DNA of 64,000 bases from Acidimicrobiaceae bacterium (GCA_016722025.1 JADKGZ010000001.1:372001-436000); one strand, 5' to 3'. Shown: positions 45,151 through 52,942, counted from the stretch's first letter. The notes: generated by a model from the letters alone, not told the origin. Made by a program: numbers and translations.

Positions 45151-45497
45151 CGACCACGACACAACGCCGCAAGGTCACCCCGACAGCCTCCTGCATCGAA
45201 CCCGACCGCTCGACGCCGGTCGCGGAGGCTCCAGACGACGACACCCTCGCCCTGATGGCCAAAGCCCTCGCTCACCCTGCTCGCGTTCGCATCATCCGCG
45301 TGCTCGACGAACGCACCACCTGCGTCACGGGTGACGTGGTACTCGAACTGGGATTGGCACAATCCACCGTCTCCGAGCACCTGCGCATCCTGCGCGAGGC
45401 GGGGCTCATCCAGGGGGAGATCGAAGGCCCGCGAACTCGCTACTGCGTGAATGCCACGGGCCTCGCTGCGCTCAAGGCCGGCATCGTCGCGCTCTGA
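45147..45497 (+). CDS. arsR: ArsR/SmtB family regulator of acr3
   Basis: A 116-residue winged-helix regulator. ALAHPARVRIIRVLDERTTC and ELGLAQSTVSEHLRILREAG form the helix-turn-helix, and RTRYCVNATGL the wing. Cysteines lie at the N-terminus (TASCIEP), at TTCVTGD and in RYCVN, a pattern able to bind As(III). It is coupled to acr3 by an ATGA overlap and probably represses the acr3 promoter. It lies tail-to-tail with cadI copy 2 across 66 bases. Confidence 0.9.
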   Translation: MTTTTQRRKVTPTASCIEPDRSTPVAEAPDDDTLALMAKALAHPARVRIIRVLDERTTCVTGDVVLELGLAQSTVSEHLRILREAGLIQGEIEGPRTRYCVNATGLAALKAGIVAL

Positions 45498-45563
45498 TCC
45501 CGCGGCTCGCTGGCCGGCCGCGCCGCCAGTGTTGACGGACGCGGCCAGACATCGACACCCCGC

Positions 45564-46016
45564 TCAGCAGCAAGAGCTCTGTGGCGCCGACCCGACAGAG
45601 GCGGTCTCAGCTTCGACCGGCGCGCAGCACTCCCCTTCGGCCGGGTGCATCACGGAGGCATCGGCCAGCACGGTGTAGATCTCCCACGCGATCTCCGGAC
45701 CTGTCACCCACACCTTGTCCTGGACTGCAAAGCAACACGTCGTCGACTCCTGCACATCGCACGTTGCACCCTCGGCCTGCATGCGGGCTGCTTCGGCCGC
45801 GACCTGGTCGGTGGACTCGACCTCGACCCCGACATGGTTCAGTGAGCCGGGCTCGCCCTGGCCGGCGATCAACACCAGCTTCAGCGGCGGCTCGGCGATC
45901 GCGAAGTTGGCGTAGTTCTCCCGGATCTTGGCCGGCGGCGTGTTGAACAGCTTGGTGTAGAACGCGATCGACGCATCGAGGTCTCCGACGTTGAGAGCGA
46001 GCTGGACACGGGACAT
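45564..46016 (-). CDS. cadI: ArsI/CadI family metalloenzyme (copy 2)
   Basis: A 150-residue paralogue of the protein at 13835-14296. The first 60 residues are nearly the same (MSRVQLALNVGDLDASIAFY, YANFAIAEPPLKLVLI, GEPGSLNHVGVEVE). The vicinal cysteines are in STTCCFAVQDKVWVTGP, with His in LNHVGV and Glu in WEIYTV as metal ligands. The Cys-rich tail (GECCAPVE, SSCC) may add a thiolate site. It probably cleaves organoarsenicals or binds Cd. It is divergent from a promoter very like that of the first locus, but there is no arsR downstream of it here. Confidence 0.93.
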   Translation of the reverse strand: MSRVQLALNVGDLDASIAFYTKLFNTPPAKIRENYANFAIAEPPLKLVLIAGQGEPGSLNHVGVEVESTDQVAAEAARMQAEGATCDVQESTTCCFAVQDKVWVTGPEIAWEIYTVLADASVMHPAEGECCAPVEAETASVGSAPQSSCC

Positions 46017-46047
46017 TGGCTTTCCTCCTCAGGAACACGACCATCAC

Positions 46048-46099
46048 ATCGACAATCGTCAATACATTGAGTATGCCAACAAGATCGACGATCGTCAAT
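46048..46099. promoter_or_regulatory. Paired operator-like motifs, cadI copy 2 locus
   Basis: ATCGACAATCGTCAAT (46048-46063) and ATCGACGATCGTCAAT (46084-46099) are direct repeats, 36 bases apart, differing at one base. They resemble the motif at 14367-14382 in the first cadI locus, and the second copy holds the palindrome GACGATCGTC. They are likely sites for an ArsR-type repressor supplied in trans, since this locus has no divergent arsR. Confidence 0.6.
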
Positions 46100-46121
46100 G
46101 GATTCCTTCGATGATCTTCGA

Positions 46122-46133
46122 TACAGTTCGGGT
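46122..46133 (+). promoter_or_regulatory. -10 box of probable leaderless promoter at cadI copy 2 locus
   Basis: TACAGT at 46122-46127 lies 6 bases before ATG 46134, the same spacing as TATAGT before arsR at 14417. The 35-40 bases from GTCAATGG to the ATG align with the first locus without gaps (GTCAATGGATT, TTCGATA/ATCGATA, GTTC-GG). The expected transcript is leaderless. Confidence 0.55.
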
Positions 46134-46202
46134 ATGGCCACTCACAGCACAGCCACCAAGCGCATCACCATCGCAACGCTCCTCGCCACGGCGGCGACGT
46201 GA
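46134..46202 (+). CDS. 22-residue ORF following the conserved ars-type promoter
   Basis: ATG 46134 starts a short peptide (MATHSTATKRITIATLL and a few Ala/Thr residues) whose TGA overlaps the GTG of the spermidine-synthase-like gene (GTGA). It occupies the place held by arsR at the first locus, with the same leaderless promoter. The overlap and promoter suggest that it is translated and passes ribosomes to the next gene. It may be a remnant of a replaced arsR start or a true leader peptide. Confidence 0.42.
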   Translation: MATHSTATKRITIATLLATAAT

Positions 46203-46921
46203 GCCGGTCGTACGAAGAGCTCGCCCGGGCGACCACACCAATGGGCGATGTCGTCCTTCGCCGACGGCTGGAACCAACAACTCAGATCGACGTGTTCGAG
46301 GTGATGCTCGGCGGCGACGGGCTCATGTCGAGCCTGTTCACCGACGGAGAGGAAGCCCTCGCTCGACTCGGCCTCGATGCCGTCACCAACGACACGATCG
46401 ACGTCGTGGTCGGCGGACTCGGACTCGGCCACACCGCACGCACCGCCCTGCACGACCCGCGCGTCCGATCCCTCCACGTGGTCGACACCCTCGAGGCCGT
46501 CATCGACTGGCACCGCCAACACCTCACCCCGCTCGGTGCCGAACTCACCAACGACCCACGCTGCCGGCTCGTGCACGGCGACTTCTTCGCCCTCGTCGAC
46601 CACGACCCGCCGATGCTCCAGCCCAGCGCTCCACGCCAGTACGACGCGATCCTCGTCGACATCGACCACTCCCCACGCCACCTCCTCGACCCCAGCCACG
46701 CGGGCCTCTATACCCCCACCGGGCTGCGACGCCTCGGACAGCACCTCCGACCCCACGGCGTGTTCGCCCTGTGGTCGAACGATCCTCCCGACGCCGACTT
46801 CCTCGCAGACCTACACACATGCTTCGATCACGCCGAAGCCCATATCGTCAGCTTCTGGAACTTCCTCATCGGCGACAACACCCACAGCACGATCTACGTC
46901 GCCGAAGGCCCACCTCCCTGA
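46199..46921 (+). CDS. Spermidine synthase-like SAM-binding protein in the arsenic island
   Basis: A 240-residue protein of the polyamine aminopropyltransferase fold. It has an N-terminal strand part (PMGDVVLRRRLEP, DVFEVMLGGDGLMSSLFTDG) and the nucleotide region VVVGGLGLGHTARTAL followed by VVDTLEAVIDWH and DAILVDIDHSPRHLL. The usual GGGDG motif is replaced by GGLGLG, so it may not make spermidine. It is under the ars-type promoter shared with cadI, so a role in arsenic chemistry (for example alkyl transfer from SAM or decarboxylated SAM) is possible but speculative. GTG 46199 is coupled to the short ORF upstream. Confidence 0.75.
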   Translation: MSRSYEELARATTPMGDVVLRRRLEPTTQIDVFEVMLGGDGLMSSLFTDGEEALARLGLDAVTNDTIDVVVGGLGLGHTARTALHDPRVRSLHVVDTLEAVIDWHRQHLTPLGAELTNDPRCRLVHGDFFALVDHDPPMLQPSAPRQYDAILVDIDHSPRHLLDPSHAGLYTPTGLRRLGQHLRPHGVFALWSNDPPDADFLADLHTCFDHAEAHIVSFWNFLIGDNTHSTIYVAEGPPP

Positions 46922-47021
46922 GGTGGCAGAGATGTCGGCATGCCGACACGTCAGGATCAGTCAGCCAGAGCATCGAGGCGGGCAGCACCCAGGTACGGTC
47001 GCACGGCAGGGGCAAGCGACG

Positions 47022-48311
47022 ATGCTCGAAGTCCACAACCGCCACCGTCCATCCACCGTCCATCTCCACGGAAGAGAGGCTGCTCGAATTACCACCGCCC
47101 CAGGCGCCGGTTGTGAAGTCGACCTCGACAGTTCGACCACCCGCCATGAGCTATACCAGGCTCGACTCGCGAACACTCGCCGTTTCATGACGACGTTCAA
47201 CGTCCCCGTGATGCTGGTGCGCGATCCGTTCAACGTGCTCTACATCACCGGCGCGACGAACATGACGATCTTCAACCTGTGCGTCCCCGCCCGCTACCTA
47301 CTGGTGTTCGCCGAAGGACCGATCATTCTGTTCGACTACGTCGGGGGCGAGCACCTGGCCAAGGACCTCCCGACCATTGACGAGGTCCGCGTCGCCCACG
47401 GGTTGAGCCACGTCGCCAGCAACGGTTTCGTCGCCGATGGGTGTGCGTCGATGGCGGGTGAGATCGCCGCACTGGTGCGCGAGCACGTTGGGGAGCCGGA
47501 CCGGCTGGCGATCGACAGCTTGCCGTTCCCCGCGGTCGACGCGCTCCGCGCCGCAGGGTTCGCGATCACGGATGCCGACGTGGTGATGAGCCGCATCCGC
47601 AGAGTCAAACTCCCGTTGGAGATCGCCTACATGCGCGAAGCATCGCGGCGAACCGTCGACGCAGTGCGGGCGATGGAAGCGACGTTGCGGCCGGGCATCA
47701 CCGAGATCGACCTGTGGAGCCGATTCGTCGGCGGCCTCCTGGCAGGCCACGGCGAACTGGTCTCCACCCGGTTACTGGAGAGCGGCCCGAACACCTTCCC
47801 CTACTTCCAGGAATGCGGCACCCGGGTGATCCAAGACGGCGACCTCGTGTGCATCGATACCGACGCGGTCGCGTTCGAGAGCTACTCGGCCGACTTCTCG
47901 CGCACGTTCCTCGCCGGCGACCGCCCGGCTACCCCACAACAGCGCACCCTCTACGGCCGCGCCTACGAGCAACTGCGCCACAACGTCTCGTTGATCGGTC
48001 CCGGCGTCACCTTCGAAGACGTCGCCCGCAACGCCTGGCCCGTCCCCGAGGAACACCGTGACAGCCGCTACTACTGCGTGGGCCACGGCCTGGGCATGAT
48101 CGGTGAATACCCCAACCTCCCCTTCCACACCCCCGGCGTGCCCTACCCGCTCGACGACGCGTTCGAGCCCGGCATGGTCTTCTGCGTCGAGAGCTACATC
48201 GGCTCACCCACCAGCGGCCAAGGCGTCAAACTCGAAGACCAACTCCTCATCACCGACACCGGCATCGAGATCATGAACGACTACCCCTTCGAGCGCCGCC
48301 TGTTGCCGTGA
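47022..48311 (+). CDS. M24 family metallopeptidase-like protein, DddP-related
   Basis: A 429-residue protein with a creatinase N-terminal domain (FNVLYITGATNMTIFN) and a pita-bread C-terminal domain. It resembles DMSP lyase DddP: LLESGPNTFPYFQECGTRV, then CIDTDAVAFESYSADFSR with three metal Asp positions, GHGLGMIGEYPNLP (His), GMVFCVESY (Glu) and GVKLEDQLLIT (Glu), so all six metal ligands are present. The Asp that DddP uses in catalysis, six residues after that His, is Gly here (MIGEY in place of CDEW). It is therefore more likely a peptidase or hydrolase than a DMSP lyase. ATG 47022 is the likely start, although a frame upstream stays open. Confidence 0.8.
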   Translation: MLEVHNRHRPSTVHLHGREAARITTAPGAGCEVDLDSSTTRHELYQARLANTRRFMTTFNVPVMLVRDPFNVLYITGATNMTIFNLCVPARYLLVFAEGPIILFDYVGGEHLAKDLPTIDEVRVAHGLSHVASNGFVADGCASMAGEIAALVREHVGEPDRLAIDSLPFPAVDALRAAGFAITDADVVMSRIRRVKLPLEIAYMREASRRTVDAVRAMEATLRPGITEIDLWSRFVGGLLAGHGELVSTRLLESGPNTFPYFQECGTRVIQDGDLVCIDTDAVAFESYSADFSRTFLAGDRPATPQQRTLYGRAYEQLRHNVSLIGPGVTFEDVARNAWPVPEEHRDSRYYCVGHGLGMIGEYPNLPFHTPGVPYPLDDAFEPGMVFCVESYIGSPTSGQGVKLEDQLLITDTGIEIMNDYPFERRLLP

Positions 48312-48571
48312 GTCGGTAGGCCCGTACCACGTGAGCTCGCTCGGGCCAGCCAGCTCGATCGGGTAGGTGCGTCGTGCTCCGCCACAACCCGAACGGATGC
48401 TTGGGAACAGCGGAGCGCCCAACGTGCAGATGGACGTCGGCTGGGACGATCAACAACACAGCCTGACGCACGACACCGTGCACGTTCAGCGACCGACCAC
48501 CCTCGAGATGTGCTCAGCGAGTGCACCGGTGAAGCGAGCTGCGAAGCGGCTCCATCACATCAGCCGAGATG

Positions 48572-48625
48572 TGGTGCCCGCGGTGGGGTTCGAACCCACG
48601 CGCCCTTGCGGGAAGGGGGTTTAAG
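48572..48625 (-). repeat. 3'-half tRNA-like fragment (attachment-site-like), copy 1
   Basis: Read on the minus strand, this region gives an anticodon-loop-like CTTAAAC, CCCC, a class II type variable arm (TTCCCGCAAGGG), the T-arm GTGGGTTCGAACCCCAC and an acceptor end CGCGGGCACCA with encoded CCA. The 5' half of a tRNA is absent: no GCCCGCG partner or D-arm is found before 48660. Such 3' halves are the usual residue of integration at tRNA genes. The 260 bases from 48312 to 48571 hold no gene that I can recognise. Confidence 0.6.
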
Positions 48626-48681
48626 ACTTCACTCCCACGTCCGGGACGTCCGGCTCAGTCCGTTTGACCTGCTCACGTCCA
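48610..48681 (+). repeat. GTCCG-rich direct repeat, copy 1
   Basis: This stretch, starting GGGAAGGGGGTTTAAGACTT, is identical over its first 34 bases to 52085-52118 and continues with near-identical GTCCG-rich DNA ending in TTTGACCTGCTCACGTCCAC. Several GTCCG words at about 9-11 base spacing look like recombinase arm sites. A third, partial copy is at 58728-58767. Confidence 0.7.
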
Positions 48682-48741
48682 CCGCTCATTCGGTGGTCAC
48701 CAGTCTGCGATGATGATCACTGAGGACATGACGGGGGTTGT

Positions 48742-51700
48742 GTGGCGACTACGACGGTGACGGTGGTGTTCACGGATCTCGTGGACTCGACGGCGCTGAT
48801 GTCGCGCGTCGGTGAGGCGGCGGCGGAGACGCTGCGCCGCGAACACTTCGGCATCTTGCGCGCCGCTGTCGATCAGCGGGGCGGCCGCGAGGTGAAGAAC
48901 CTCGGAGACGGGCTGATGGTGGTGTTCACGAGCGCCGCCGACGCGGTCGCCGCGGCGGTCGACATCCAACGTGCCCTCGCTCGCCGGAACCGCCGTGTGG
49001 TCGAACCGCTGGTCGTTCGTGTCGGAGTCGCCGTGGGTGACGCCGACGTCGACGATGGCGACTTCTTCGGAGTGCCAGTCGTCCAGGCATCCAGGTTGTG
49101 TGCGAAGGCCGCCGGTGGCGAGGTGTTGTGCACCGACATCGTCAGAATGCTCACCGGGTCACGGGTGGACGTCGCATTCGAGCCGATGGGAGAGCTCGAC
49201 CTGAAGGGTCTGACCGAACCAGTCGCCACCAGCCGGGTGACCTGGGCTGCAGCCGATGCCGACGCGGCGGCCTTGCCGTCTCGGTTGGCGGCGGCGGTGA
49301 CAGATCGGTTCGTCGGGCGCAGCGTCGAACGGGAACGCATCACCGTCGCATGGAAACGAAGCGCGAGCGAGGCGGAGTGCCGGGTGGTGCTCGTGTCCGG
49401 CGAGCCGGGGATCGGCAAGACCACGCTCACCGCCCGGATCGCCTCCGATGTGCACGCTGACGGTGCCGTCGTCGTCTACGGACGGTGTGACGAGGATCTC
49501 GGGATCCCCTACCAGCCGTGGATCGAAGCCCTCACTCAAGTCGTCACCACGGTCTCCGACGCCGTCCTGCAGGCCCACGTCGCCGACCGTGGAGCGCACC
49601 TCGCCCGGCTCGTGCCGATGCTCTCTCGGCGCACCGACGTCCACCCGCCGGTCGGCGACGGCGGCGACGGTGAACGGTTCGTGCTCCTCGGCTGCATCGT
49701 CGATCTGTTCGAACGCGCCGGTGACGAGACCCCGGTGTTGGTGGTGTTGGACGATCTCCACTGGGCCGACCGGCAGACCCTCCAGGTCCTGCGACATGTC
49801 GCGACCAGCGCGGTGAGGGCACCGCTGTTGATCGTGGGGACGTTCCGTGACACCGACGTCGCCGACGGCGACCCGATGAGCGACCTCCTCGCCTCCCTGC
49901 ACCGCGTCGACACAGCGGAACGAATCGCCCTGCGCGGCCTCGACGACGACGACCTGCTGGAGCTCTTGGAGCGCACCGCCGGCCACCAGATGGACGACGC
50001 CGGTGTCGGGCTGCGCAACGCCGTGCTCGCCGAGACCGACGGCAACCCGTTCTTCGTCAACGAGATCCTTCGCCACCTCGCTGAGACCGGCGCCATATTC
50101 CAAGACGACAACGGCCGGTGGGTCGCCGACCTGGACATCAGCACGGTCGGGCTTCCGGTGAGTGTCACCGAAGTCGTCGGCCGCCGGGTCGCCACGCTGG
50201 GCCATGACACCCACCAACTCCTCACCCTCGCGTCCGTCATAGGGCGCGACTTCGACATCACCACCCTCGCCGTCGCTGCCGGCGTCGACGAACTCGACAT
50301 CATCGACCGCTGCGACGCGGCGGTCGGCGCCGCCATCCTCCAGGCCACCGGCATCGTCGACCGCTACACCTTCACTCACGCATTGATCGAACGCACCCTC
50401 TACGACTCGATGTCGCCGTCCCGGCGAGCCCGCGCTCACCGAGCCATCGCCGAAGCAATCGAAGCCGTCCACGGCGACGACCCCTCCCGCGCCGGCGAAC
50501 TCGCTCACCACTGGTCAGCCGCCGTCCAACCCGCCGACACCACCAAAGCACTCCACTACGCACAACTCGCCGGCGACCGCGCCCTCGACCAACTCGCCCC
50601 CCACGACGCCCTCCGCTGGTACGTCCGAGCCCTGGAGCTGCTCGATCACGTCGACGCGACGTCACGTCAACACATCGAGCTCCTCATCGGCCTCGGCACC
50701 GCCCAGCGTCTCACCGGCCACGCCGAATACCGCGAGACCCTCCTGAGGGCCGCCCACCTCGCGGACGAGACGGATTCCGTGAACCTGCTGGTGCAAGCCG
50801 TCCTGGCGAACAACCGGGGATGGCACTCGTCGCTCGGATCCGTGGACGAGGATCGGGTCGCCGCTATTCGCCGAGCTCTCGACCGATTCCAAGAGTCAGC
50901 GAGCCCCGCACGTGCCGAGCTGCTCTCACTCGCTGCCTCGGAGCAAGTCTTCAGCCTTCCGCTGGCCGACCGGCTGACACTGTGCGAGGAGGCAATCGCA
51001 ACGGCTCGCCGTAGCGGCCACGACCGCGCGATCGTCGATGCGCTCTACAAGGCGTCGATGAGCGTGGCGGCACCGCCGCTGCTCGACCGGCGACGCGGCT
51101 GGGTGAAGGAGGCGTGCGAACGAGCCGATGCCTCGAGCGACCCGGTGACTCGCTTCTTCGCACACGATGAAGCTCGATGTGTTGCGCTCGAGAGCGGGAA
51201 CCTCGAGGAGATCCGGCATCACCATTCGACGGCCGGCGCCATCGTGGCGGCGCTCCCGCACGCAGCGTTGCGATGGAACCAGGCATTCCACGAGGTCTGG
51301 ATCGCGCTGCTTGGCGGCGACCTGGACCATGCCGAACGGCAGCTGGATCGAGCACTCGAGGTCGGTATCGCCGCCGAGGAGCCTGACGCCTTCGGCATAT
51401 ACACCGCCCAACTCGTCAACCTCTTCGACCACCGGGGCCGATTGCAGGAGCTCGTCGAGGCGATCGATGAGGCCATCAGCGCCACGCCCGGGCTGGAGGC
51501 CTACCGCGCCTTCGTCGCTCGAGCACAAGTCGCTGCAGGAGCCTTGGAACCCGCGCTCGAGTTGCTCAACGACGCCCTTGCCAACGGCTTCCGTCTGAAG
51601 GACGATCACACCTGGTCGACGGCGACCGCGTCGTGGGCCGAAGCGGCGGTGCGCGCCGGTCACGTCGGCGCGGCGCAACATCTGCGCGGCTTGATGTCGC

Positions 51701-52023
51701 CGTTCGCCGCTCACATCACGACGACGATGATCACCGTCAGTCCGGCGATCGCGCACTACCTCGGCATGATCGACCACTTCCTCGGCGATCTCGATGCTGC
51801 CGACGGCCACTTCCGACAGGCGGCCGCCATCCATGAGGCGCTCGAGTCACCCCCACTCCTCTCGGCGACGCAGGCGAGATGGGCGCTGCTCCTCGTGGAC
51901 CGGGATCGAGGCGACGACCGCGCTCGTGCTCGACAGCTGGCTCAACAGGCACTCGCCACCGCCAGCGCTGGCGGCTTCGGCCAGGTCACACGCGATGCCG
52001 GGGCAGCCCTCACCGCCTGCTGA
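48742..52023 (+). CDS. Class III cyclase-ATPase-TPR transcriptional regulator-like protein
   Basis: A 1093-residue protein. Residues 1-165 form a cyclase homology domain (TVTVVFTDLVDSTALMSRVG with the metal Asp, KNLGDGLMVVFTSA, VVQASRLCAKAAGGEV). Residues about 185-500 are an AAA/STAND ATPase of the LuxR-regulator type (Walker A SGEPGIGKTTLTA, Walker B VLVVLDDLHWADRQT). The remaining 550 residues are helical TPR-like repeats. No LuxR helix-turn-helix is visible at the C-terminus, so it probably signals through cyclic nucleotide or protein contacts. GTG 48742 starts right after the first repeat, and the gene ends 26 bases before the second tRNA fragment, so it sits as a cassette between them. 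Confidence 0.88.
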   Translation: MATTTVTVVFTDLVDSTALMSRVGEAAAETLRREHFGILRAAVDQRGGREVKNLGDGLMVVFTSAADAVAAAVDIQRALARRNRRVVEPLVVRVGVAVGDADVDDGDFFGVPVVQASRLCAKAAGGEVLCTDIVRMLTGSRVDVAFEPMGELDLKGLTEPVATSRVTWAAADADAAALPSRLAAAVTDRFVGRSVERERITVAWKRSASEAECRVVLVSGEPGIGKTTLTARIASDVHADGAVVVYGRCDEDLGIPYQPWIEALTQVVTTVSDAVLQAHVADRGAHLARLVPMLSRRTDVHPPVGDGGDGERFVLLGCIVDLFERAGDETPVLVVLDDLHWADRQTLQVLRHVATSAVRAPLLIVGTFRDTDVADGDPMSDLLASLHRVDTAERIALRGLDDDDLLELLERTAGHQMDDAGVGLRNAVLAETDGNPFFVNEILRHLAETGAIFQDDNGRWVADLDISTVGLPVSVTEVVGRRVATLGHDTHQLLTLASVIGRDFDITTLAVAAGVDELDIIDRCDAAVGAAILQATGIVDRYTFTHALIERTLYDSMSPSRRARAHRAIAEAIEAVHGDDPSRAGELAHHWSAAVQPADTTKALHYAQLAGDRALDQLAPHDALRWYVRALELLDHVDATSRQHIELLIGLGTAQRLTGHAEYRETLLRAAHLADETDSVNLLVQAVLANNRGWHSSLGSVDEDRVAAIRRALDRFQESASPARAELLSLAASEQVFSLPLADRLTLCEEAIATARRSGHDRAIVDALYKASMSVAAPPLLDRRRGWVKEACERADASSDPVTRFFAHDEARCVALESGNLEEIRHHHSTAGAIVAALPHAALRWNQAFHEVWIALLGGDLDHAERQLDRALEVGIAAEEPDAFGIYTAQLVNLFDHRGRLQELVEAIDEAISATPGLEAYRAFVARAQVAAGALEPALELLNDALANGFRLKDDHTWSTATASWAEAAVRAGHVGAAQHLRGLMSPFAAHITTTMITVSPAIAHYLGMIDHFLGDLDAADGHFRQAAAIHEALESPPLLSATQARWALLLVDRDRGDDRARARQLAQQALATASAGGFGQVTRDAGAALTAC

Positions 52024-52049
52024 CGAATACTCCAGCGCCCGGCTTCGTG

Positions 52050-52100
52050 TGCCCGGGGTGGGGTTCGAACCCACACTCCCTCTCGGGAAGGGGGTTTAAG
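52050..52100 (-). repeat. 3'-half tRNA-like fragment (attachment-site-like), copy 2
   Basis: On the minus strand this gives CTTAAAC, CCCC, a variable arm TTCCCGAGAGGGA, the T-arm GTGGGTTCGAACCCCAC and an acceptor end CCCGGGCAC, without CCA. It differs from copy 1 in the variable arm and acceptor bases, so it derives from a related but different tRNA or a diverged copy. The 5' half is again missing. Confidence 0.58.
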
Positions 52101-52156
52101 ACTTCACTCCCACGTCCGTTGCGTCCGGCTGCGTCCGTTTGACCTGCTCACGTCCA
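52085..52156 (+). repeat. GTCCG-rich direct repeat, copy 2
   Basis: The partner of the repeat at 48610-48681. The 34 bases from 52085 to 52118 are identical to copy 1, followed by GTTGCGTCCGGCTGCGTCCG and TTTGACCTGCTCACGTCCAC. From 52118 onwards it also matches 58728 and beyond, where it leads into the second toxin-antitoxin segment. Confidence 0.7.
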
Positions 52157-52242
52157 CGGCAGTTGTCCGCCCATGTCCGTCTGATCCGCCCAGGCCGACA
52201 AGTACCGCTGAGTCCCGTGCAGGAACCGTGCAGGATTCTGCG

Positions 52243-52271
52243 TTGCGTTGTCCTACTGCCTGTCCTACCAT
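52243..52271 (+). promoter_or_regulatory. Leaderless promoter of antitoxin A with operator-like direct repeats
   Basis: TTGCGT (52243-52248) and TACCAT (52266-52271) are separated by 17 bases and the ATG lies 6 bases after the -10 box, giving a leaderless start. The spacer holds two direct TGTCCTAC repeats 12 bases apart, overlapping the -10 box, a likely autorepression site. The same arrangement recurs at 58854-58882. Confidence 0.6.
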
Positions 52272-52277
52272 CGCGCC

Positions 52278-52537
52278 ATGGCGCAACGACAGAAGCGATC
52301 GATCTCACTTCCATCGGACCTCGCCGATGCGATCGACGTCGCGGCCACCGCTGAGGGCACGACGGTGAGCGCATGGATCGCCGAGACCGCCGCCCATCGC
52401 CTCCACCTCGATGCCGGCCGCCAGGGAGTAGCAGGTGGGAACGCCAACACGGCAGGCTCACCCCTGACGAGGTCGCCGACGGACTGGCCCGCGCCCGAGC
52501 GATGCTCCGGCGGCAGCCGTCCCGCAAGAGCGCCTGA
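52278..52537 (+). CDS. VapB-like antitoxin A, one-base frameshift
   Basis: ATG 52278 gives MAQRQKRSISLPSDLADAID and VSAWIAETAAHRLHL, a ribbon-helix-helix type N-terminus. As written the frame then drifts to a stop at 52556. Restoring one base near 52436 lets it continue as WERQHGRLTPDEVADGLARA and RAMLRRQPSRKSA to a TGA at 52535-52537, which overlaps the toxin ATG by one base. The comparison with copy B supports this reading. The protein should neutralise the PIN toxin and repress its own promoter. Confidence 0.68.
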
Positions 52538-52920
52538 TGAACGGCGTCACCTATGACACCGGTGCGTTGATCGCTGCTGATCGCAACGACCGACGGATGT
52601 GGGCGCTGCACGCCGGCTTCCTCGCGCTCGAGGTCTCCCCTACCGTGCCGACCCCAGTGCTCGCCGAAGCGTGGCGGGGCGGTTCGCGTCAGGCGAGCCT
52701 CGCCCGCTTCCTCGCCCTGTGCACCACCGAGCCCCTGACCGACGAACAGGCCAAGGCGGTCGGCGCGCTCGGAGCGCATTCCGGCCACGACGACATCGTC
52801 GATGTCACGGTCGTCGAAGGAGCCATCCGCCGCCACGACGCCGTGGTGACATCGAACCCCACGCACATCCGCAAGCTCGCCGACGCCGCACGTAAACGGT
52901 TGATCATCGAGACGGTCTGA
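52537..52920 (+). CDS. PIN-domain toxin (VapC-like) A
   Basis: A 127-residue PIN ribonuclease-like toxin. The acidic active-site residues are in place: Asp7 in VTYDTGALIAADRND, Glu44 in TPVLAEAW, Asp85/Asp89 in GHDDIVDVTVV and Asp101 in RHDAVVTSNP. VapC toxins cleave tRNA or rRNA; the target here is unknown. The ATG overlaps the antitoxin stop (TGATG). The partner copy at 59151-59525 shares most of its sequence. Confidence 0.88.
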   Translation: MNGVTYDTGALIAADRNDRRMWALHAGFLALEVSPTVPTPVLAEAWRGGSRQASLARFLALCTTEPLTDEQAKAVGALGAHSGHDDIVDVTVVEGAIRRHDAVVTSNPTHIRKLADAARKRLIIETV

Positions 52921-52942
52921 ATACTCTGCGGCGACCCGCAGA

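Larger units (their letters stand above)
52118..52920 (+). repeat. Toxin-antitoxin segment, duplicated copy A
   Basis: About 0.8 kb, including GTCCG-rich DNA, paired GTGCAGGA words (52217-52236), the antitoxin promoter, and the antitoxin and PIN toxin genes. It is repeated at 58728-59525. The first part of the toxin gene is almost base-for-base the same in both copies, while the antitoxin regions have diverged more. Confidence 0.75.

Noticed and set aside
48577..48640. Complete tRNA gene
   Set aside because: The T-arm and acceptor 3' strand are good, but no 5' acceptor strand, D-arm or matched anticodon stem could be found upstream on the minus strand.
48510..48713. Small plus-strand protein containing GGVRTHAPLREG
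   Set aside because: It is the antisense translation of the tRNA-like fragment, a known source of false small proteins.
52118..52240. CRISPR array, suggested by repeated GTCCG and GTGCAGGA words
   Set aside because: The repeats are too short and irregular, spacers are not uniform and no cas gene is present.
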